Below, piece after piece: positions 44,241 to 49,526 of a stretch of 49,526 nucleotides of DNA. The stretch comes from Bacteroidota bacterium. GTDB lineage: Bacteria; Bacteroidota; Bacteroidia; Bacteroidales; VadinHA17. The stretch spans positions 1 through 49,526 of the forward strand of contig QKGI01000032.1 in the NCBI GenBank assembly GCA_003250475.1, written 5' to 3'. The position numbers were made by a program, and so were the translations under genes. How positions within the stretch are numbered: the first letter of the stretch is position 1; each line of letters opens with the position of its first letter. The notes under the pieces were generated by a model. The model was not told the DNA's origin. It was given only the letters and a program-made list of their open reading frames with translations, and did not search any database.

Positions 44241-45080
44241 ATGAAATGGCAGGGACGACGTGGAAGCAGTAATGTGGAAGATCGCAGGGGAACGAGCACA
44301 GGAACCAAGGTTGTTGGGGGAGGCATAGGGACCATCGTGATAGTGTTGCTTGTCTATCTTCTTGGCGGAGATCCGTCAGCAGTGATTGAACAGTCAGGTT
44401 CCGGAACCTATTCAGGTCCGGTTGAGGCAACAGAGGAAGAGAACCAGATGGCACAATTCGTGTCGGTTGTCCTTGCCGATACTGAAGATGTCTGGGGTAA
44501 GATCTTCGCAGATGCCGGAACCACTTACCGTCAGCCCACCCTCGTTCTCTTCCGCGACCAGGTGCAGTCTGCCTGTGGTTATGCCACATCTGCCAGCGGA
44601 CCGTTTTATTGCCCTTCTGACGAGAAGGTATATATCGACCTCAGCTTCTGTGACGATCTGCAGACAAGATATGGTGCCTACGGCGATTTTGCAGTTGCAT
44701 ACGTGATTGCCCACGAGATAGGTCATCACGTCCAGAACCTGATGGGAATACTGGATGAGGTAAGTGCAGAGAGGTCTCGCCTGAGTGAGGTCAGGGCCAA
44801 TAAGCTTACCGTCAGGCTGGAGCTGCAGGCTGACTTTCTTGCCGGGGTATGGGCTCATCATGCTGACGAGATGTTCAATACGCTTGAGGAGGGAGATATA
44901 GAGGAGGCACTTAATGCCGCCTCTTCCATAGGTGATGATGTGCTGCAGAAGAAATACCAGGGGAGGGTGGTGCCCGATGCATTCACCCACGGCACCGCAG
45001 CCCAGCGTTCCGGCTGGCTCCGCAGGGGCTGGCTGACAGGAGACCTCAGCCAGGGAGATACCTTTTCTGCCGATATCTGA
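44241..45080 (+). CDS. Neutral zinc metallopeptidase, YpfJ/KPN_02809 family
   Basis: 279 residues from ATG 44241 (the long frame from 44055 covers upstream noncoding DNA). MKWQGRRGSSNVEDRRG at the start is the conserved head of the family; a membrane helix lies at about 24-42. The zinc motif HEIGHH is at residues 158-163 (AHEIGHHVQN). The end contains FTHGTAAQRSGWLRRGW. Domain outside the membrane, substrate unknown. Confidence 0.88.
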   Translation: MKWQGRRGSSNVEDRRGTSTGTKVVGGGIGTIVIVLLVYLLGGDPSAVIEQSGSGTYSGPVEATEEENQMAQFVSVVLADTEDVWGKIFADAGTTYRQPTLVLFRDQVQSACGYATSASGPFYCPSDEKVYIDLSFCDDLQTRYGAYGDFAVAYVIAHEIGHHVQNLMGILDEVSAERSRLSEVRANKLTVRLELQADFLAGVWAHHADEMFNTLEEGDIEEALNAASSIGDDVLQKKYQGRVVPDAFTHGTAAQRSGWLRRGWLTGDLSQGDTFSADI

Positions 45081-45204
45081 CCTGACCCACTGACCCGTGT
45101 GATCTGTGATTAAGGCAACCTGATCTTCCCACGGTTAGTGGTGAAAAAGAGGAGTACTGCACTAGCCTTTATACTATATTCCGGATGATGTCTTCAGTGA
45201 CTGG

Positions 45205-46566
45205 TCAGCTGTTTTTCATGCTTATCGGCTGGCCGGTAGCCTCAAGCACATTCCACCATAACTCACCCTCCACATCGATCTTCTTCCTTTTGGCTACAAC
45301 AGCCGGGATAGGCATCAACGTGAAACGGTTGTTCCAGAAGCCGACAACAAAATCTGTCTTTCCTGCCAGGGCAGCGTGTACGGCATTCTGGGCCAGGAGG
45401 TTGCAGAACTTGCTGTCGTTAGGGTTGGCGGGAGCGCTGCGTATGATATAACTGGGGTCAATGTATTTGATCGAGTGGCGGAACCCTGACGCCGTAAACT
45501 CTTCAGTTATCTTTTCCTTGAGTAGTAGTCCGATGTCTTTGAATTTGACATTTCCAGAGGCATCTCTTTCATTCTCCACATCACCAAACAGCTCCTGCCC
45601 GGCTCCCTCCGCCACAACGACCACTGCATGATGCCTTTCTTCGAGACGTTTCCTGAGTAGGCTTAAGAAGCCTCTGGGGCCGTGAAGATCAAACGGCTGT
45701 TCGGGTATAAGCACAAAGTTGACCTCCTGTATTGCCAGGGCGGCGCTTGCAGCTATGAAACCGGAATCACGGCCCATGAGCTTGACGATCGATATGCCGT
45801 TAAAGGCCCCGCTGGCTTCATTGTGGGCATATCTTATCACATCGTTGGCTATCGAGAAGGCCGTCTCAAATCCGAACGACTTCTGTATGAAGTCGATGTC
45901 ATTGTCAATCGTCTTTGGGATACCCGCAACGGCTATCTTGAGTTTTCTCTTCTTTATCTCCTCGTGTATGGCATGCGCGCCGCGCAGGGTGCCGTCGCCT
46001 CCAATACAGAAGAGTACATTGAGGTTGAGTATCTCCAGGGTGTCAACCATTTTGCCGACATCCTGGTTGCCGCGTGATGTTCCGAGGATGGTGCCGCCGG
46101 CAAGATGAATATAACTCACCATCGGGGCAGTAAGCTCCACAACCGGGTGGTTGAAGTCGGAGCTCAGGCCTTCGTAGCCGTACTTGATGCCAAAAATCCT
46201 GGTAATCCCGTACCTGTAGTACAGCTGGTGTACCAGGCTGCGGATAACATTGTTAAGCCCGGGGCATAGTCCCCCGCAGGTTACTATCCCTGCCTTGGTC
46301 TTGGCAGGTTCAAAGAAGAGAGTGTCTCTCGGGCCGGCTATCTCAAATGATACCGGTGATTCACCTTTCTCCATGGATTCTTTTATGCTGCTGACCGAGA
46401 CGTCATACAGCACTCTCTCATCCTCGTCAACGAATTTGTATACCGGGCTGTCGGCTGTCCGGCTTTGCTTCAGGGGAGAGATCACATTTCCCCTGCCAAG
46501 GTCCTTAACAAGGAAGTCTTCATATTTCATGTTATGCAATGGTCCTGATAGGTTTTTCTGATTCAT
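45205..46566 (-). CDS. 6-phosphofructokinase, ATP-type of the trypanosomal/spirochaete clade
   Basis: 453 residues, much longer than E. coli PfkA (320), matching the clade that includes Trypanosoma PFK and Treponema TP0108. GGDGT is at residues 189-193 (Gly as in ATP enzymes) and PKTIDND at 217-223 (Lys as in pyrophosphate enzymes). In this clade the mix goes with ATP use. The start could be ATG at residue 13 (MKYEDFL). Commits fructose 6-phosphate to glycolysis. Monocistronic. Confidence 0.85.
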   Translation of the reverse strand: MNQKNLSGPLHNMKYEDFLVKDLGRGNVISPLKQSRTADSPVYKFVDEDERVLYDVSVSSIKESMEKGESPVSFEIAGPRDTLFFEPAKTKAGIVTCGGLCPGLNNVIRSLVHQLYYRYGITRIFGIKYGYEGLSSDFNHPVVELTAPMVSYIHLAGGTILGTSRGNQDVGKMVDTLEILNLNVLFCIGGDGTLRGAHAIHEEIKKRKLKIAVAGIPKTIDNDIDFIQKSFGFETAFSIANDVIRYAHNEASGAFNGISIVKLMGRDSGFIAASAALAIQEVNFVLIPEQPFDLHGPRGFLSLLRKRLEERHHAVVVVAEGAGQELFGDVENERDASGNVKFKDIGLLLKEKITEEFTASGFRHSIKYIDPSYIIRSAPANPNDSKFCNLLAQNAVHAALAGKTDFVVGFWNNRFTLMPIPAVVAKRKKIDVEGELWWNVLEATGQPISMKNS

Positions 46567-47210
46567 ATTTTCACGTATGTCAAAAATACGTCTTTTTTCA
46601 TTTGCCGGGGCAGGAGGGATGCCCGTCGTTCCTCCCTGTGATCTTTATTGGGGTGATTCAAATATGAAATGTATTCCCTATAGGTAAAGATCGGATAAGA
46701 AGAGCTGGCACCAGAGGAGTTATGAGAAACGTATAACTGTCAAGCATGATCCATTATCCTTTGATGAGATCCGAAGTTGTATGGGAGCAGGGAGGCAATC
46801 CTCCTATTGTCGCATTGTAAGGGAGTTTCCATGCTCTCATTTTTTATTATAGCCAGGAAAATCATCTTTGATCCGGTGATGCTTTTCCGATACGAATACA
46901 TAACTTAGGGGAACAATCTATCTGTTTGTCTCTTTTGTTATTTGTGTTCGAAGTGATGAGGTATTTTGGGCGGTTAACACTGGGACTGACGGGGCCGTGC
47001 ATTAATAACCCCGGAGGGATAACAGATAATTCAGCCACGACTCACCGGCAGATTTCATTTCTATAAAGACACTTCTCCACGAAATGGACATATATATGTG
47101 TTGTACGCAATTGTAAAAGGATAAAATGTGACTCAAAGCCAATATTAAACCATTCATAGATAAGACTATCTAAACTGTTGATTTAAAATGGAGCGTGAAT
47201 ACTTGAGTAG
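46567..47210. other. Intergenic region without gene, possible degraded attC-like sequence
   Basis: About 640 bases between the phosphofructokinase and the DUF1566 gene hold no supported gene. The stretch 46969-47077 shows scattered resemblance to the attC-like element at 48556: CGGTTAACACTGG, CAGCCACGAC, TTTCATTTC and TAAAGACAC occur in the same order. The likeness is weak. Confidence 0.3.
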
Positions 47211-47218
47211 TAGGTTTG
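47211..47218 (+). promoter_or_regulatory. Candidate -7 box of the DUF1566 lipoprotein gene
   Basis: TAGGTTTG fits TAnnTTTG, 27 bases before ATG 47246. No -33 partner at the usual spacing. Confidence 0.4.
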
Positions 47219-47245
47219 TTGTAAATAACAATTAAACATATTAAT

Positions 47246-48505
47246 ATGAAGAAGAATGGAGAGTATTTAATGAAACAGGGTTTCATTGCATTAATAGTAG
47301 GCTTAAGCATAAGTTCTTATGCTTGCAATATAAATGTTGGTGATACATCTCCAGATGAAAATTTACCTGACATTTCAGGTTATCCTGTGGTTGAAACAAA
47401 TCAGACTAAGTTTTATAACAACAACGGCGAAATATCCAAACCATCTGCAGGCGATGATTTTTACGGACAGGATGCAAACTATACCGGAGCAATGCCCGAT
47501 TATACAGATAATGGCGACGGTACCATTACCGATAACATCACAGGGTTGATGTGGTTAAAGGCCCGAGGCTCAAAAATGACATGGGACGAAGCTGTTGCAG
47601 GCGCATCGGTCAATAATACAGGTGGATATGATGACTGGCGTATGCCAACGATTAAGGAATTATATTCCTTGTTCCTTTTTAGCGGCATAAATGGTTCAAG
47701 CGTTTATTCTACCAAGGGGTATGTCCCGTTTATTGATACTGATTATTTTGATTTTGAATATGGCAGTGGCTTAGGATATGAAAGGGTTATTGATTGTCAG
47801 GACTGGTCGGGCACCGAATACGTAAGTACTACTCAACATAATCAGCCAACTGTATTTGGGGTTAACTTTGCCGATGGAAGGAGTAAAGGTTACAAGAAAT
47901 ACCTACCACCAATCTGGACTGAACTGAACGACCTTTATGTACGCTATGTCCGGGGAAATACAGAATATGGAATTAACAATTTCCAAAATAACAATGATGG
48001 AACAATTTCCGATCTGGCAACAGGGCTAATGTGGTCCCGGGAAGACAGCAAAAAAGGCATGAACTGGAAGGATGCGTTGACTTGGGTTCAGGAAAAAAAT
48101 GCTGAAAATTACCTCGGCTATAACGATTGGCGTCTTCCTAATATAAAGGAATTGCATAGTATTGTGGATTATACCCGCTCGCCGGCAGCAACATCTTCTG
48201 CTGCGATCAATACCGACTATTTTAAGTGTAGCACCATAATTAACGAAGCCAACCAGGAAGACTATCCTTATTTCTGGTCGGGAACCGTTTTAGTTACAGG
48301 TGGACCAAAAAGAGAAGCATGCTATATCCCCTTCGGAAGAGCCATGGCATATATGGATGGTGTTTGGCAGGACGTTCATGGTGCCGGTTCACAAAAATCT
48401 GATATCATGATAGGTGACCCGGCTGACTATCCTGAAGGACATGGCCCTCAAGGCGATGCTGTGCGCATTTATAATTATGTGAGACTTGTAAGAGATATTG
48501 AGTAA
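47246..48505 (+). CDS. Lipoprotein with two DUF1566 (Lcl) domains
   Basis: 419 residues. Signal sequence with lipobox-like SSYAC, followed by an acidic segment; ATG 47270 could also start it. Two tandem DUF1566 domains: the first has DNGDGTITDNITGLMW, WRMPTIKEL and WSGTEY, the second NNDGTISDLATGLMW, WRLPNIKELHSIVDYTR, FWSGT and YVRLVRD. This C-type-lectin-like fold is often found on secreted or surface proteins. The coding sequence is richer in A and T than the genes to its left, which suggests recent arrival. An attC-like element follows. Confidence 0.85.
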   Translation: MKKNGEYLMKQGFIALIVGLSISSYACNINVGDTSPDENLPDISGYPVVETNQTKFYNNNGEISKPSAGDDFYGQDANYTGAMPDYTDNGDGTITDNITGLMWLKARGSKMTWDEAVAGASVNNTGGYDDWRMPTIKELYSLFLFSGINGSSVYSTKGYVPFIDTDYFDFEYGSGLGYERVIDCQDWSGTEYVSTTQHNQPTVFGVNFADGRSKGYKKYLPPIWTELNDLYVRYVRGNTEYGINNFQNNNDGTISDLATGLMWSREDSKKGMNWKDALTWVQEKNAENYLGYNDWRLPNIKELHSIVDYTRSPAATSSAAINTDYFKCSTIINEANQEDYPYFWSGTVLVTGGPKREACYIPFGRAMAYMDGVWQDVHGAGSQKSDIMIGDPADYPEGHGPQGDAVRIYNYVRLVRDIE

Positions 48506-48555
48506 TAAAAATGGAATTCGAATATTTTTTTGATACAAAGAAAAGCAACACCAGC

Positions 48556-48688
48556 ATACAACACGCGGTCATAAAACAAAGCGGTTTCAGTGGGATTTGC
48601 AACCTCAATCCCCGCTGGTAAGGTCAGTAACGATGGATAGGATTGCAGCCACGAAATCCGCTACGTTTCATAACCCCATCCTTTAGAC
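48556..48688. repeat. attC-like folded element (integron cassette site candidate)
   Basis: About 133 bases with two long imperfectly matched arms. GGTCATAAAACAAAGCGG followed by TTTCAGTGGGATTTGCAA, on one side, matches the complement of 48639-48675 (GGTTATGAAACGTAGCGG, then ATTTCGTGG and CTGCAATCC), with a few extrahelical bases. Ends read ATACAAC and TTTAGAC, related to but not identical with the attC core sites RYYYAAC and GTTRRRY. The position just after a stop codon and before the next gene also fits. No integrase is in the window. Confidence 0.5.
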
Positions 48689-48749
48689 ATCAGAGGAGGA
48701 AGCATACACAACAGACTACTGAATTATTCTTTGAAAAATAAGCCTGCAA

Positions 48750-49526
48750 ATGGATAGAAAAGTGTTCCTGATATCATTTTTGATTATTGTATTTGTAACC
48801 AACGGATGCAGGACAAATGAGGTTACTCAAAATAAAATTGACTCTGATAAAGTTGACTCATTAATAAATGTTATAGAGGTTAATGATCGGATTGTAATAG
48901 TCAAATTTGGCTCTGATGCTGTAACGGCAATAAAAACCTCAAAGGGGATAGTCCTCATTGATGCAGGGATATCGACCTTCTTAACCGGCAGATATAAAAA
49001 AATAATTGAAAATCATTTTAACCAGGAAAAATTCTGTTATGTAATCAATTCTCATGGGCACCATGACCATATCAGAGGTAATAGTCTTTTTCCACAGGCT
49101 CAGATAATAGGACATGAACATTTCCATATGGATGCATCTGACGGTAGGGCTAATTCAGATAGTCTACTGATTAAAATCAGGAAAACCATCAACGATTATG
49201 ACCAGCAGCTTCAAAATTCAATTCCTAATACTGTCGAATGGAATGATAGCTTTACTCAAAAAATCAGGTACATGTGTTCCTATCTGGATGTAGAAAACAA
49301 TGTTCATTTTAAACTTCCCGATATAACATTTTCTGACAGTATGATGCTTGAGTGTGGTAACATTACTTTTGAAATGATATACTTCGGTAAACTTCATTCA
49401 AACAGTGATATTTTAATCTATGTGCCGGAGATTCAAACACTCTTTACCGGAGATCTGTTTTCAAAGTATGGCAGACCAGGCATGAATAACACAGCCAGGA
49501 CAGACGAGGACAGATGGGTTAATGCA
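48750..49526 (+). CDS. Metallo-beta-lactamase-fold lipoprotein, truncated by the window end
   Basis: 259 codons from ATG 48750 to the window edge, still open. Lipoprotein signal ends in VTNGC (Cys20). The zinc motif HGHHDH lies at residues 102-107 (NSHGHHDHIRGN), followed by a further ligand region FGKLHSNSDI and LFTGDLF. The fold hydrolyses many types of substrate, and the two long charged insertions (RANSDSLLIKIRK, DDQLQNSIPN-like) are not those of a classic beta-lactamase. AT-rich like its left neighbour. Function not assigned beyond the fold. Confidence 0.8.
   Translation, partial: MDRKVFLISFLIIVFVTNGCRTNEVTQNKIDSDKVDSLINVIEVNDRIVIVKFGSDAVTAIKTSKGIVLIDAGISTFLTGRYKKIIENHFNQEKFCYVINSHGHHDHIRGNSLFPQAQIIGHEHFHMDASDGRANSDSLLIKIRKTINDYDQQLQNSIPNTVEWNDSFTQKIRYMCSYLDVENNVHFKLPDITFSDSMMLECGNITFEMIYFGKLHSNSDILIYVPEIQTLFTGDLFSKYGRPGMNNTARTDEDRWVNA

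Noticed and set aside
45205-46566. Pyrophosphate-dependent phosphofructokinase
   Set aside because: GGDGT has Gly at the position where pyrophosphate enzymes have Asp; the Lys in PKTIDND occurs in the ATP-using trypanosomal clade too.

Overview
The window comes from a Bacteroidota genome, probably Bacteroidales or Marinilabiliales. The evidence is the gene set (GWxTD protein, NfeD/FloA pair, SPOR-type protein, DPP5-like peptidase, M64 peptidase, trypanosomal/spirochaete-type phosphofructokinase), the near absence of Shine-Dalgarno sequences, and many TAnnTTTG-type -7 boxes, several with a TTG -33 element 19 bases upstream. No insertion sequence, CRISPR array or phage gene was seen.

Layout. 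1-4477: an Fe-S/redox cluster (NifX-like remnant, CGGC protein, two ferredoxin-containing P-loop ATPases, Mrp, CoA-disulfide-reductase-like flavoprotein). Two of its genes carry lesions: an in-frame TAA, and a deletion/frameshift that removes the conserved segment after Walker A. 4795-15933: a DPP5-like peptidase, three paralogous AraC-TM-TPR regulators, a small secreted protein and a PutP-type symporter. A fragment of a second DPP5 gene lies upstream of regulator 2 in the same divergent arrangement as the intact pair. 16122-25605: a lipoprotein; bcp-recA; a SPOR-clpS-nfeD-floA operon; an M64 peptidase; a YbdG-like channel and a transaldolase. 25731-30668 (minus): an ABC-F, acyl-ACP thioesterase, GWxTD, rlmB operon. 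31221-33869: secreted lipase and rlmD. 33969-34956: tRNA-Ser followed by duplicated and palindromic noncoding elements. 34957-38308: a helical lipoprotein, two L,D-transpeptidases and an unknown membrane protein, read here as an envelope unit. 38447-40071: a tyrosine-phenol-lyase-like enzyme behind an apparent leader-peptide attenuator. 40214 onward: tRNA-Lys with a partial copy of itself, secreted creatininase-like and aldo/keto reductase genes, an outer-membrane barrel, an exported superoxide dismutase, a zinc metallopeptidase and phosphofructokinase. 46567-49526: a more AT-rich end with a DUF1566 lipoprotein, a 133-base attC-like folded element and a truncated metallo-beta-lactamase-fold lipoprotein.

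The most interesting signals are: (i) an aromatic/His-rich leader peptide plus terminator before the lyase; (ii) the array of transmembrane AraC-TPR one-component regulators with matching promoter geometry; (iii) a dispersed modular intergenic repeat starting with GGTCTGAA units that abuts or enters gene ends; (iv) the attC-like element; (v) the lipoprotein/L,D-transpeptidase unit sharing a helical domain. All functional statements are read from sequence motifs without database searches.
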